From: Brachycybe producta | Taxonomy: Eukaryota; Arthropoda; Diplopoda; Playtdesmida; Andrognathidae | DNA: 64,000 nt | Direction of reading: 5' to 3' | Assembly: GCA_036925085.1 (NCBI GenBank) | Contig: JAUPFP010000004.1 | Span: forward strand, 3,176,001 to 3,240,000 | Part shown: piece by piece, positions 1-40,879 of the stretch | How the letters are laid out: the number at the start of each line of letters is the position of its first letter | Position numbering within the stretch: position 1 is the stretch's first letter | Translations under genes and position numbers: made by a program | Notes under the pieces: model-generated | Databases searched by the model: none | What the model saw: the letters and a program-made list of their open reading frames with translations, nothing else | What the model was told of the DNA's origin: nothing

Positions 1-2640
1 TCAGGTGTTTGTAATGTAAACGTATTGCACATCAGGAAAACATTCGCTCAATACGTTTTTCAACATGAAAACAGCATTGTGTTTATTAAACATATACAAC
101 ATGTTTAGAGGATGCCATGATGCATATTCAAATATATATTTGAAACACAATGACTGCTTTATTGAATATTACTGTTACAAGGTTTTCTTTTCAGTTTCAC
201 CTTTTCAATATTATGTTGGGTGACATTTAAAAATTGTATTCAACTTGTTTTCTTATGTAATCTCAACATAAAAATGACTTTTTAACTCTACAAAATATAT
301 CTATTACACCCTGTATTCTGTCAAGTGGTTTTATGGCAGACTTTCTAGTTCTGTTATCATATTTGAATTTTGTCACGCAATGATTTTAATTAATATTCCT
401 TGATGATGATGCTATTATTGACTTATAACCAGTTTGATTTTTAACCGGCAATTCTAAAAAAAAGATATAAATAGCACGTTGTTTGTAATTTTCCATCAAT
501 TCATGCATTCTGATTCCCATTTTCTTTAAAATTGACTGTCAAAAAGGCTTATTAGTTGCAAAAAAAAAAACGCGCAAACTCTTATGTTTAAAACGTTTAG
601 CATTTCATTAAAAAGTAAAAGTCGAATAACTTTAACCTACTGACTGACTTTTTTATGAGGGTATTATTTTTTAGAAGAAAAAAACAACCAACCTGAAATG
701 AAGTAAGATAAGCTAAAAGGCCTAAACGCATTTTTTTTCTTAAAAAAAATTTACAATTGAGGGCACCAAATTGCACTAGAATATAACATCTAGAAAACCT
801 AGTTTCTATTTGTCCTACAAGCCTTAATTAATTTTTAGACTCCAACATTTGTTAGTATAATAAAATAAGAAAAAGTTTTCATTTAAAAGTTTTTTTTTTA
901 AAAATATAGTTAATAATTTTGAAAAAAATAATAGAAATTGTATTATGTATGAAGAAATAATTAGAAATTGATTAATAAATGTTTAAAAAAAAATAGAAAA
1001 ATGATGCTCACCTTTTAGATGTGATTGATATTCCTAGATGGATTAAAATAGTAAATATGTATCTCAATAATTATTACAGAAAGAAAAAGAAGAGAGAGGA
1101 AAAATTATGTCCTTTCACTTAAAAACTTGTTGGCTGTAATAACTAAAAAAAAGTATGTCTCTCTCTCTTGTATATTTTAGAGAGGAACTGCTCAGTTAGA
1201 CGACCGTATTCACAACTGGTGCTGAGTTCCACATTACAGCCGGTTTATCAAATATAGGCGAGAGTGACGGGGGAGGGGAGGAAATGTTGGACACGTGAGC
1301 AAAAACGTAGGCTAAAAGCCAACTTTTGCATCATAGTCGTCGTCACCAACAAAGTAAAAGTAGAAAAAGCGCCACTCTACAACAGATAGATAGAATATGA
1401 GTATGGTTGAATTAAAAAAAAAAGTAATAGGCTAGATAGAATAACATTGGTGATTCGACATTTGGCCCTGGTTTGACCTATATGGCGTGATCAGACTCCA
1501 GAAAGATGCTAGAATAGATTTGGAGCCCGAGTTAACTAAAAAAAAAAAAGTTGCGCTTTCGGACACGTGTTTTTTTCTTCTTTCTTTCACTTAATTCTTA
1601 TGCATGTGATCATCAACTCCAATGTCCAAGGGTGTATCTTTTTTCTATGATGTTGCTTATCTTATGTAATTTATGAAGTTTTGACTCACTCACACCCCTC
1701 TCTGAACACCATTTTATTATTTTAAAATAAAGAGTGAATCAAATTAATTCATGTGTGATCTTTGAGTGATATATTGCAAAATGCTTTCTTTATTGAACCG
1801 GGAAGAACGCATGCTGGACACGGGACCACAATTTCAGAGTTATTCAATTCATTTGATTCATAACTTATTTTTAGTAAAGTACACACATTGACTATGATTT
1901 TTTTTTTAGTTTTCTGTCTGGTCAAACTAACAAGGTAATACAGGGCTAATGTTCAAAAAACACCATCATGTTCATGACACAAGACATACCACAGACGTGC
2001 AATTTGTCACTAACTGACTAACATCACTCTAACCCTTTTATTTTAGTCTAATCCATCTTTTTTGATATTGAACTTTCTTGACAATCTTGAGCAATATTTC
2101 TGTTATGAAACAAATGATGAACATTTTCAGAAACAAAAAATTCTGTCTAGTTAAATCAAATTAATGATTAGACATTACAGAAATGTATTCAATCCATTAA
2201 GTTCAGCGTTCTAAGGGTATAGCATATTTAACTTTTTATAATAATGACACACAAGTGTGTCTTCTTTTATTATTTTAAGATAGAAATTCATTTTAACAGT
2301 AAGATGCGAATATGAACGGTTGTGTCTGCAGCACATAAAATGGAATTATAACCTTAGTGTGTATAATGATGTGAATTCAATACAATATAATCTACCAGTG
2401 TGAAAATTTTGCAATGTGAATTAGCTGCAGTTTTTTTTAAAAAAAATATTACTTTTATTTATTGGTATTGTATTTATTATTTGTAGTAGATATGTACTGT
2501 AAATAGAAACGTTTTGTGTGTTTTAGTATATTGTTAGAATATTTAAAGTTAGAACACAGTACTAAAAATTAGATTTAAGGTGGTTTTAAAAAGCGCTTCT
2601 TATTTTTGATTATTCTAAATTTCACTAGCAAAATAAAGAA

Positions 2641-2935
2641 AAACCTGAAAGTGTTTTAGAAAGTAGAATGATAGTTCAAGCACTTAATTAAGGGCATTTT
2701 TACGTTGGTATCTTTTAAAATAAACTTTTCGTGCGAGTTTGAAAATGACCCATCTTTAAAGAGAGGATATTTTTTAAAAGTTTATTTATAAAAAAAAGTT
2801 TATTTTGAAAGATTATCAACATGAAAATGCTACTGAATAATTTAGCAGTCGTTCAACTTTCTAGCATGCTTTCCATTTCTCTTTATTTTTGCTCTTGAAA
2901 TGCAGAATAACCAGAATTCGAATATCTTTTTAAAT
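2641..2935. repeat. foldback repeat family FB, copy 1
   Basis: Left arm near 2645-2680 (gaaagtgttttagaaag) is the inverted counterpart of the right arm near 2860-2880 (ctttctagcatgctttcc). Between them lie AAAATAAACTTTT and its inverse AAAAGTTTATTTTGAAAGA. The block ending gcagaataaccagaatt recurs in other copies at about 3.1, 11.9, 32.0, 41.0, 45.8 and 47.7 kb. It is probably a non-autonomous foldback transposon; no coding capacity is seen. Confidence 0.65.
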
Positions 2936-3150
2936 CAATTTTTGTGTGAGTTTGAAAATGACTCAACTCTAAGCAGACGATATTTTTTAAAAAAATTTGT
3001 CTATAAAAAGTTTATTTTGAAAGATATCAACATGAAAATACTATTGAATGATTGAGCAACCATTCTAGTTTCTAGCACACTTTCCATTTCAATTTATTTC
3101 TGCTCCTGAAACGCAGAATAACCAGAATTTGAAAATCAGCTGTTCATAAA
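2936..3150. repeat. foldback repeat family FB, copy 2 (adjacent partial copy)
   Basis: Directly follows copy 1 and repeats its middle and right arm: tgtgagtttgaaaatgac, aaaagtttattttgaaagat, ctagtttctagcacac and gcagaataaccagaattt. The left arm is missing or merged with copy 1, so the two look like a partial tandem duplication. Confidence 0.6.
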
Positions 3151-5261
3151 GCATCTTAAATTGCTTAATAAAAAAAATTCCCTAAAAGTATATAAAAAAT
3201 ATCTAACTTTATATAAATTTCATTTTATACATCCACAGAAAGTTGTAAGACAATCATGTGAATCACACATTCAATGTTAAAAATACAAACGAATATTGCT
3301 TTTATTATTAATTTATTACTTACAGTAAGTATTATCCACTGGAGTGAGCAAATGTTGCTTGATGTTAAAACACGCGCTTCTACTTTGCTATATAGAAAAC
3401 GACGAACGGAGTCAATTGCTCTTTTATTGTCAGCATTATTTATTTATATTAATATGTGTATATATCGAAAAAAATCAATATTAGTATGTATATTTGCATG
3501 AATGAAAATACAAATGTTTTCTTATTCATCTAGATTTATTTGGGCATCAATGTTACTTTTTTGAAAAAAATGATAAATGAACAATTGAACATTAAATGAT
3601 GCAATTTGTTGTGAAGGATCAAAACACGTTTTCTAATAGGTTTTGCCTAATATACTCATTTTCAAAGTTGAGTTTGTATTTCGTTTAATAACAATTCTAC
3701 AGGTTACATATAATATGATGTATCATAGGCATAGCATGCTTTATTTTTAACATTAAAATGATACTACGATGCCATAAGGAGCAATCATACTGGCTGTATA
3801 CTGGTTATATTTTCTGCACTTGCAATGGTTTTATTACACACCACTTGCAGAAAACGCTTATCTTCTTATTTTTTTGCAAGAGAAATGCAACAGTTACAGC
3901 AACATTTGTCGCATTTCTAGCAGTTAATGTTGCTGTAAATATTGTCATTGTGATTGCTCGTTTACAGGCCAACTCTAGCTATCAGAGAATGGTTTTACTA
4001 AGCCTGAATAACAATCATACTTCTGTGATGGATGATTTTGTCTGTGTGTCCTCTATATGAAGTCTACAACTCTTGCACACTGCACAGCATTGTATGTACT
4101 ATATAAAAATACATTGCACAACTAATACGTGTAAAATTCCATATGAAGAAGCTAGTAAAAGGTTAAATTTAAACAAAAAATGTCACATAAATACATGTCC
4201 TTAGCCTATAAGATGCAATCAGAACTACATTGTAACATTTAACATATACTCAGACCTATGAGGCTGTGTCATTGTAATGATTTGCATTTAAGATTAGGTT
4301 TTCAGAAAATTGGAATGGGTTACTGTGCAATGTAGTTCCTAATTTCATAAGATATTTATACAATTTTGAAAACATGTTTTTTTTGTGTTGTTTTCGGTGT
4401 AAAACGAAGCAATCCTAACCTAAATCAGTAATGGCCAAAAAAATGATTTGGTGAAAGTTTTATGTTGTTTGTACGAGACATCTTGATGCATTTGAGTAGG
4501 TAGCGTGTTTAAGGATAATGTTATTGATGCAATTGCTGAATTCAAAAATATCTATAAAACTAAAGAAAACCAATGTGCCATTTCTTTTTTCGGCTTTTAA
4601 CACACAAACTTGAATTCATTCTTGACATTATCCCACTCCTACATCTGGCACATTTTGATTTACTATTGGAATTTATCTCATCATTTTAGTTTAAGGCCAT
4701 TTTTTTGCATATTTTCTGTTTTTTCTCTTTTTTGGAAAGGTTCTTACATAAAAGATAAAATAACCCATTTATATTTGGACCATATGTTAATATGCATTAC
4801 TTATTTGTTAGTATGAAGAATGAGTGTACAGGAATCGGTAAGTATACATTTGCATTGACTCATTTGGATTTTTTTTTAAAATGTGACCATCAGTAACAGA
4901 TTTTGTTTAAATATGGTTGCCATGCAAAAAAATATAACGACTATATTCATCACAGTCCAGAAGATGTCTCACACCAAACAATAATAACATATGCAACTGT
5001 CAACATCACTAGCTATATAGGCCTAAATTTACCAAATAAATTCTATCTATTGTTATCTAATAACAAAAATATTGTAAAGGGGGGGGGGGGAGCAAAAATA
5101 GGTAAACAGCTATCACGACTTGCACTAAAAGTAGGGCTTCATTCTGGAATATTTTTTATGATCAATGATGAAAGGACATTTTAACAGCCAACAATTGCTT
5201 GTCATCTGGTGGTAGGTTCATAACTTGTATTTTCTTATGATTGTTTACCTGTTGAACCATT

Positions 5262-7221
5262 CATCATCATCATCATCATTTCCTGTACCTTATCCCGCGA
5301 GCAGCAGGGTCGGCCTTGCTGGTTCTAACTCTCCACTCGTTCCGATTTTGCACCAAGCCCCCAGTGACCCTACATGCCACCATATCCCGTTTTACTACCA
5401 CATCCCAGGTTTGCTTGGGTCTTCCTCTACCCCGTTTTATTCCCAGGTCTAAGTTCATTGCCTGTCTCAGCAGCCCATCTTCTCCACTCCTGAGGACATG
5501 CCCAAACCACCGCAGCCTATTTTCCTGCATCTTTTCTACTATATTTGTTACCCCTACACTACCCCTAATAAAATCATTTCTGATCCTATCCCTTCTGGTC
5601 ACCCCACTCATAAACCTTAGCATTCTCATCTCAGCTACCTGCATTCTATCCTCATGCACCTTCTTGATTGCCCAACATTCTGACCCATACAACATAGCTG
5701 GTCTGACTACTGTTCTATAAAACTTTCCCTTCAATTTTATAGGTAACTTCCTGTCACATAAAACCCCACTAGCCTGCCTCCACCTATGCCAACCTGCTTT
5801 TATCCGGTTTGTGATGTCTAAGTCTAAGCTCCCATCATCTTGCAGCACAGATCCTAAATATTTGAAGTCATGCACCTGCTGCATTAAACTGTCCCCAAGT
5901 CTAATCCCCTCATTCAACTGTTCTTTCCCATCCCACTGAAATTTCATGTACTCCGTTTTTGCCCTACTTATTTTCAACCCCTTTGATTCCAAGGCATTCC
6001 TAGTCTCCTCTAACCTTATCTCGAGTTCCAATTTGGATTCCCCAACTAAGACTATGTCATCTGCAAACAGCATACACCAGGGGACCTCCTGCCTCACCCC
6101 TGCCAGTAACTCATCCAGGACCAAAATAAATAGATATGGACTAAGTGCTGAGCCCTGGTGCACACCAATCCTAACACGAAAACTGTCAGAGAACCCCCAG
6201 GCAGTCTTAACGCTTGTTCGTGCATCCCTATACATGTCCCTCACCATATCTATATAACTCTCACCCACCCCCTTCTTCTGTAAGACCTCCCACAATAACG
6301 TCCGTGGTACTCTGTCATAGGCTTTCTCTAGATCTATAAATACCATGTGTAACTCTTTCTTGGCAGCCCGAAACTTCTCAATAACTTGCCTTACGGCAAA
6401 AATAGGGTGCATTGTGGATTTTCCTGGCATAAACCCAAACTGACTTCCCCCAATTGCAGTTTTACCCCGTAGTCGAGCTTCAATTACTCTCTCCCAAAGC
6501 TTCATCGTATGACTCATCAATTTAATACCTCTATAGTTCCCACATTCCTGAACATCACCCTTCCCTTTGAAAATAGGCACTAACCAGCTGTCCCGCCATG
6601 CACCTGGCATTCTATCCCCCATAGCCAATCTATTGAATAACTTTGTGAGCCAGGAAATGGCAACATTCCCCAAGACCTTCCACACCTCTACTGGTATCCC
6701 ATCTGGCCCTAAAGCCTTCCCTAGCTTCATTTTTCGCAATGCCTGAACAATTTCCTCAGCCCTAACCTGCTCCACTTCTTCTCTATGATTATTTCTTCCA
6801 GTGAAAGGCTCCTGCTCTACCCCCTCATTCATAAGCTTACTAAAATATTCCCCCCACCTGTTCCGTACTGGCTCCCTACCCCACAATACTTTGCCCCCAT
6901 TATCCTTAACACTCACCACCTTTTCAATATCTCTGCCTTTATTCTCCCGAGCCCTAGCTATTCTATATACTGCCATTTCTCCTGCTCTGGTACCTAACTT
7001 GGCATACATGTCCACATATTTCTTATGCTTTGCTAAGGCTACCTGCTGTTTGGCCTCTATCTTGGCACGCTTGTATTCTATCTGGGCCTCCCTGCTTCCA
7101 TCGTGCCACCAAGTCTTGAAAGCATCTTTCTTCCTTTTAACTGCCCTCTGTACCTCCTCATCCCACCACCAAGTTTCTCTGTCTAATCGAGACCCCCCTA
7201 CTCGTACTGTCCCTAGTACCT
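5262..7221 (-). mobile_element. 5'-truncated RTE-like non-LTR retrotransposon (LINE)
   Basis: A ~1.96-kb insertion lies between two copies of the 13-bp direct repeat ctgttgaaccatt (5249-5261 and 7222-7234), the expected target-site duplication. On the minus strand it ends in a short (TGA)n tail (5262-5278) and encodes a reverse transcriptase. The endonuclease part is absent, as expected from incomplete reverse transcription. The frame is open along the whole copy and the duplication is perfect, both suggesting a recent insertion. Clade assignment to RTE-like elements rests on the protein style and simple-repeat tail and is less certain than the LINE call. Confidence 0.93.
5276..7219 (-). CDS. 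reverse transcriptase ORF of the LINE (N-terminally truncated, open)
   Basis: The frame is free of stops from the 5' edge of the insertion (about 7219) to 5276, about 647 codons; the first internal ATG is at 7015. Upstream of that ATG the frame reads a basic linker (DRETWWWDEEVQRAVKRKK), typical of the stretch between endonuclease and RT. RT landmarks include FIDLEKAYDRVPR, GVHQGSALSPYLF and the catalytic FADDIVLV. The C-terminus has LRWFGHVLR and GRGRPKQTWDVVVKRDM, common in RTE-like ORFs. The product would copy element RNA by target-primed reverse transcription in the nucleus, but this copy lacks an endonuclease. The stop codon is the first TGA of the (TGA)n tail, so there is essentially no 3' UTR. 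Confidence 0.92.
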   Translation of the reverse strand, partial: VLGTVRVGGSRLDRETWWWDEEVQRAVKRKKDAFKTWWHDGSREAQIEYKRAKIEAKQQVALAKHKKYVDMYAKLGTRAGEMAVYRIARARENKGRDIEKVVSVKDNGGKVLWGREPVRNRWGEYFSKLMNEGVEQEPFTGRNNHREEVEQVRAEEIVQALRKMKLGKALGPDGIPVEVWKVLGNVAISWLTKLFNRLAMGDRMPGAWRDSWLVPIFKGKGDVQECGNYRGIKLMSHTMKLWERVIEARLRGKTAIGGSQFGFMPGKSTMHPIFAVRQVIEKFRAAKKELHMVFIDLEKAYDRVPRTLLWEVLQKKGVGESYIDMVRDMYRDARTSVKTAWGFSDSFRVRIGVHQGSALSPYLFILVLDELLAGVRQEVPWCMLFADDIVLVGESKLELEIRLEETRNALESKGLKISRAKTEYMKFQWDGKEQLNEGIRLGDSLMQQVHDFKYLGSVLQDDGSLDLDITNRIKAGWHRWRQASGVLCDRKLPIKLKGKFYRTVVRPAMLYGSECWAIKKVHEDRMQVAEMRMLRFMSGVTRRDRIRNDFIRGSVGVTNIVEKMQENRLRWFGHVLRSGEDGLLRQAMNLDLGIKRGRGRPKQTWDVVVKRDMVACRVTGGLVQNRNEWRVRTSKADPAARGIRYRK

Positions 7222-7234
7222 CTGTTGAACCATT

Positions 7235-10200
7235 GAAGTTGATATAAATACTAATACAGTATTAAAATTGCCATTGACCATGAGAAATGGCCCCTTGAAC
7301 TATTTTTACATGTTAGAAGATATACATTATATGAAAAGCAAATTTATGACCTAGATTAAAAATAGCCATTAGATTTATAATTTTTTTTTCATGTAGGTGT
7401 CCCTTCATCAAATCATCAAAGATTCAAACAAAAGAAATTTAAAATAAGCTTATAATTATAGATCTAAGTTATTAATTGCACTGATTGACAGTAATTTTTC
7501 ATGTTTAAAAAGTTACTGACATTGAGAATAAAATATTTATATTACTTGTATTAGGCCTAAGTATTTTACTTACAAAATGTGACAAAGCTAATAAGTAATA
7601 ATAGAAAAAATCAGCAAGGGCCTTTTTTATAATTTTCACTTCATAGTTTGTATATCAGCTGAAACTACTTTACAAATAGTTAATGATATGTGTGATTTTA
7701 TGATATGTTGTACAATTTTACAAAAATTTGTAGAAGTTCTCATTGTTTCCAATTTTTTTTATGAGTTTGTAAACATTTATACTTCAGAATATACACCAGG
7801 CAAGCTACATGTATGCAATGATTTTTGTATTTTTATCAAAACATGTTTTAACCATCTTAACCGTAAACAACAACGTGATTGTTTTGTTTATCTACAGTAT
7901 ATGCGCACTGACACATTTTTCCTTTCTGTTTATGGCGTTTGTTTATGTAGAAACATAAATGTTTTTCGCTATTGGAGTGGACACATGCAACATGAGTCCG
8001 GCAACATTTTTGTTATTGAAGTCTTGTTGTAGACTCCTGTATATAAAACTTATTATTGAAAATTACTTTTAAGATCTGAAACAAGGCCCCTAATGCATAT
8101 CAATTTTGCTCAATTAGTTTTTACGGCATATTTTTATTAGAGAAGTAATTTTTATAATAATATACGTAAGAGGTATTTGCAAAATAAGTATTAAATATAA
8201 TATCACATAATATAAGCGGTGCATCAGTTAGTCTATAGTTTTCAGAAGGACATTGTGAAAATAACTATGGAACACCAAATTCAAGAAGAAAATTTATCAC
8301 TTCAACTCCAACTTCAACCACCTGAAGTTTTAACATAAAATGACACTATTTTATTGAGTACCCGTGAGCAGAGTTTTTCTATGTTGGAACCATGCTCAGA
8401 GGATGTCAAATTTTCTTACATTTTGAACTATATCTGGTATTGCCAAAGCAAGCTATTGCTTATTTATTGCATATTTAAAATAATGTAAATAATAAATTTT
8501 ATCTGTTATGAATTAATCATTGTTTTGGTTTCCTTTACATTCAATATACAATATACACCTAAGTACCTAAATTTTCATACCATGGTACATCTCTATACGA
8601 ATATTATGTAATATTTACTAACATGCAGTAGCCAACTCTAAATGAATCATTTATGATTTACAATTTTCTTTCACTTAAGTATTTCGTAAAGTAATAATTA
8701 TAGGGTCCACTTATATGAAATTTCGTAAAAGTTCCCAGTTTCATGTGACCTATAGTTTAATTGGTAGTATGCACAATTGAGCTATAAATTGCATCGTGTT
8801 TTGGCTGTTCCAGATTTTTACTACCTTAGAAGGATGATAAATAAAGTAGCTATATAGAAAAATGTTAAGGTTTTTGTTTAATTTTTTGGAAATTCAGGGC
8901 ATTAAATTAAGTACATTGTTTTGAATTACATTTCAGTCCCAAAACACTGGTTGGGTCTTTTTACTACAATCCCAACTACTGCTCCAAGCTAAAAGTTCTT
9001 ACCTTATTAAAAAAAATTAAAAAATGGAGAAATAAAAAACAAGGACAACAAAAGAGAACAAAACCGAAGACAAAAAACAAAATAAGTTTCAAAATTGTCA
9101 ATTTATCAGTCGATAGAAATTTTTTTTAAATATATTTGTGAAAAATAATTAATCTTTTTAATTTTTTATTCTTAATTTATAAGTAACAACACACCTGTCA
9201 AACTTATTTTTAAAAGTTTTCGTGTGACTATGACTTTGAGTTGATTACAAAAAAATTAAAAATCGCGTTTTAACTGCACATTTTGCAAAAAATGTCAAAA
9301 AAAAATAACCGTACTGAATTTCATTGTGAGATTGAGAAATTGGATAATCCATTAATCCTATTTTGTAAGTGCATGCAATTGACTTACTTAATGGTTTATT
9401 TAGAATTTTGATTTAGATAACATAGTGTTCCAGAATAATTTGGTACTAATATTAGGCCTACCATTTAGGTTGTTTGTATATTTGGCTTTATTATCTTTTC
9501 ATTGCCTAATTTTTTATAGCAATTTTTTTTTAAGAAAAATTGTATTAGTTTTCATCTATTTAAATCTCAAAGCAATTTTGTTCTTATTTATTACTAACCC
9601 ACACTGTGACAGTTTCGTTGAAACAAAATTCATTTGTACATACTGATGCATAAGATCGACGGTATTCTCTGTTTTCCCTATATTAATACACGTAGAATAT
9701 TTTAAACTTTATGTTATGGAATGTGTAGTAATTTGTGTATTAACAAATGTTATCAACACCACGAACAGTTTTGTTAGTGATGTTGATAACTTTGTAGATA
9801 AAGTTGTTGTAATTCCAGTTTTAATCAGAGATCAACCAATTATATATTTGGTTAACTACTGCTATTTAGATATATTATGCCCAGTAGTAGTTCAAGTGCA
9901 ACATAATTGAATTATCTTGTGGTTTGTTAATATAATTATACAAACCGCAGAATAATTCTATTTTTCTTCTAAATCTCACTTAAAAAAATACAAAAAAATA
10001 TGAGCCAATGGATTTTCTTTTTGAATGTGTATTTGGTTTATGATAAATAAAAAGTTAAATAAAATAGTGAAATTTTATTAAAATCTCAACAGGACCACCA
10101 CCACCTTATAATAAATAATGCATTAAAAGTTGAAAAGTATAAAAATGTGATGAATTGTTTGTTTGACCTCCTGGATTTTTTTTAAGTTGTTTATATTTAT

Positions 10201-11369
10201 TTTAAAAGCCAGAAGCAGAAAATTTGCACATGATTTGAAGCAAGTCATTTTTTCTAAGAATTGTTTTTTTTAGAAACATTACCTTCAGAAATTTAAGACA
10301 CATGTCATTTTACCTAGGCCTACTTGTAATAGAATAAGAAAACTGCATTAAAATAAAATGGCAAAAAAATTCTTTTTTCATGGAGTGTACTCAATTTATT
10401 TTAATTATTTTTTTTTTGAAAAATTAACAATAATTTTCATAAAAAAAGTAATTAGTGGCCTATGGGCTAATATGACATGTCCTTGTATTGATTTGATAAT
10501 CATAAACAAAGTTATTCTCTTTTTTCTGTTGTTTTCTTCACTTCTGACGCCATAGACCCAAAGGCCACCTCCTTAAAGCACTTGAGAAAATTATTAAGCA
10601 CTGCAAAATAGGACCTTTAATAAGCCTCAATTTGCAATGTTTTGAGACTTATGACGCAAATAAAGCAGCAATAGGCATAACTTTTTTTAAAAAAATTCTG
10701 AAAGACGCATGATTGTTCTGTTCATTTTGAAGAAAAGAAATACTTCAAAAACGTGTTTAGGATGCTAAACACTGATCCCTGTTCGAATAGCCTATGGCTT
10801 ATGATTTTTCAGGACGTTTGTAGACGTCCCATTTGTTATTTGTGACTTTGTCTTTCATATCAGCCATTTTAGATAATAAGATACCCATGTAGATGTCTAT
10901 TATTTTTTTTTCCCTCTTATGAGTTCTAGCTACACGTTCCATAACTTATAAGGGATCCACTCTATTTATATACAAAGATTTAGGGTAGTTCTTGTTTTCA
11001 TCGTTAGATTTCTGGTCAAGGAAAAATGACTGTACTGCCATTTATCATGATGGTATTTTTTTAAAAAAAAATAAACGTTTTATTGCAATACATTGTATAA
11101 AAAGATCAACTTTGAAAGTTTTCGTGAATTTTTTAAACAAACTTAATGAGTCAGGTTAAATTTAACTAATGTTTTACCTCAAATTAACAGCACTTCAATG
11201 TAAATATTAATGAGAAGTGACAATTTATGGTTTTGTTAAAGTGGTAGGATGATAGGGGTTTCCTCACTTCAATTGACCTAACATAATAAATAAAACCATT
11301 AGCAAATAAAGTGGGCCACGTTTGTACTCTCATATCGAATTCTTTTTCTCCTAAAAGTCAGATTGTATA
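7235..11369. other. AT-rich intergenic DNA, no supported gene
   Basis: Small AT-driven open frames (7688-8032, 9425-9646, 9716-9910, 10358-10555) have no recognisable domains. I see no clear exon, RNA gene or element boundary in this stretch. Confidence 0.55.
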
Positions 11370-11560
11370 CAGGCATCTGTAGACAGCTTCAGAATTTCTT
11401 TGGCTCTGCCCTTTTATGAGCGTTAGACCAAATATCAACCAATTAGAAATAAAAATGGCGGGGCATGTGACATCAGACCCAGTAACAAACCAATTAGAAA
11501 TTGATGACGCTCATAAAAGGGCAGAGCCAAAGAAATTCTGAAGCTGTCTACAGATGCTTG
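11370..11560. mobile_element. 191-bp MITE with ~54-bp inverted repeats, TA target
   Basis: The element starts CAGGCATCTGTAGACAGC and ends with its inverse (gctgtctacagatgcttg). The arms pair over about 54 bp with only about two differences, up to gcccttttatgagcgt. It is flanked by TA on both sides (11368-11369 and 11561-11562), the target duplication of Tc1/mariner-type elements. There is no ORF in the ~80-bp centre, so it is non-autonomous. The near-identical arms suggest recent activity or frequent correction. Confidence 0.85.
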
Positions 11561-11744
11561 TAGATTTTATTGCCATATTCTAGTTGAAATTCTCAAAAGT
11601 TTAAAAATTTGCATCAAGTGGAAACAAGGCCTGAGCAGCCAATGCAAAATATTCAAATACTAATATGAAATAAAACCCTTATGTTTGATAAGCAACATTA
11701 AGAGAAAAAAAAGAAAGTATTTTACAAAATAGACTAATAAATTA

Positions 11745-12030
11745 ATTACTTGAGAAAATTTTCAAGTTGTTATCTTTTCAAAACTAACTTTTATGGCAAT
11801 TTCAAATTCTGAATTTTCATTTCACAGAAATTGTCTGCTAACGTTCAAAACTTTAAATCTGGTTAATTTAAAACAGACATAATCATTATTTAAATAAAAG
11901 ATATCAACATGAAAATTTTATTAAGAAATTCATTTACTCTTCTAGTATTTAAATCACGTTAAAAGTTTTTTTTCAAAGTTGTTTTCATAACACAAAAGTA
12001 TCCAGAGTTTTAGTGACGTTTTGACGTGAA
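11745..12030. repeat. foldback repeat family FB, copy 3 (diverged)
   Basis: Contains tcaagttgttatcttttcaaaactaacttttatgg, atatcaacatgaaaatt and cttctagtatttaaatcac in the same order as the other FB copies, with more divergence. Confidence 0.45.
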
Positions 12031-13017
12031 GGTTAGCTGTAAAAATACATGTATCTTAAAACTCTGCGTGACCACTAGAGATTTGAAATTTTTTTTGGAT
12101 AAAAATTCTTGGTAAAACAGGTCTGCATTCAACTTAAAAACATAACTAAAAAAAAAATTCTAGAATAGCCAGAAGTTGTGGGTCACTGTATAAAATGGAC
12201 ATCTAGTTCAAGATAATAGGCCTGAAATCTAATAGGAGAAAGAAAGAAAACCTTTAGGCAGAATAAACTTTTTTAAAGGTCAAAAAATAAACGTCATTAG
12301 TTAATATTCATAAAACGTTTATACCGCTTAATTTTTTTATTAAAAAAAACACAGGAAAGAAGAAAAAAACAACAATTGCTTTCATGACGCAATCAAAGAT
12401 TTTTTTTTCTCTTCATTTTTAAAGCATTCCAAATAATTGAGCCCTTCTTGTGGGACCTTAGGCTATAAAAAAATTATTAGAAAGTGATTTGTCCTGGTTC
12501 CAATGGCAATAAACAATCAGTTTAGATTGTTTTCATTAATGTTAAAAATTAGAACTGTTAAAAATTAATCTCACGGCTGAAATAAACTTGTTTATATACA
12601 TGTGTATATATATTTCTAAAAAAAAATTAATGTCTATTGACTTGATAGTTTTATTAAATATATTCATTTAAGAAGAGGAAAAATTTAGTTTAATTAGGCT
12701 AATATTTACATAATAAAATAATTTTCAATTTTCAACTCAATTTCATTTGAAATTGTCAAATCAAATAAATTAAATTAAAATTGTCAACATAAATAAATTA
12801 ATTCAATTGTTTTAACACAAATTGCTTGAAATTATCAACTTAAATACAATAAATAATTTTTCAACTCAAATATGTCTTTAAAATAAATTATTAACAATTT
12901 TAAACATTTGTTAACAAGACATTGTATTGAAAAGATACTGATAGGGAAAATTAGTGTTTTGTGTAGGGATAACTGTGAACTTGATGTTATGATTTCTGTA
13001 TCACTGTTCACTTCAAG

Positions 13018-40364
<27,347 letters not shown>

Positions 40365-40879
40365 GTAAGGTTTTTTTTTCACCCGTCTCAATATAAAGAA
40401 ATTTATATAATACTTCTTTTGATCTAGAGGTTCAGTAGCCAATTTCTAATGACATTTTTTCCTCCTCAGACTTGTAATTTTTATTTAAATGTTATAAAAA
40501 AGAAGCGTTTCTTGTTAATTGACATTCGATGTTCTTTTTTGGAATTGTCTTGTACATCGGTAAGGTTATGATTATGAAATACGTTTCATCGGTTTTATTT
40601 GTAGAGGTGGCTGTTGTCAATGTTATTCACAGGACAGTTATTCATGTCATTCATGATATTTCAACGTCACAAGTGTTTTATTGGCAAAAATAATTGTTTG
40701 ATGAGGACTAACATTGCGCCCAATTATAAAAATGTTTGTTTAGTGAATAGAATTTCTTTTGTGTTTGGAGGGTCGCATTAACATCACACAAACGTTTTTA
40801 AGGAACAAAGTCTATCATAAAAATTCAAATTGGTTACAAAAATAGAGAATGGTAGAAGATTATGCTAAACATTTTTACT

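Larger units (their letters stand above)
1..5248. other. AT-rich intergenic DNA, no supported gene
   Basis: Short open frames occur (for example 3274-3501, 3758-4060, 4610-4816, 4903-5184) but none shows a recognisable domain, conserved splice structure or non-AT-driven composition. Two copies of a foldback repeat lie at 2641-3150 and are listed separately. A G homopolymer sits near 5080-5090. I see nothing else here that I can support. Confidence 0.6.

Noticed and set aside
3274..4060. Small hydrophobic frames (75 and 100 aa)
   Set aside because: Length and composition are expected by chance in AT-rich DNA; no conserved motif.
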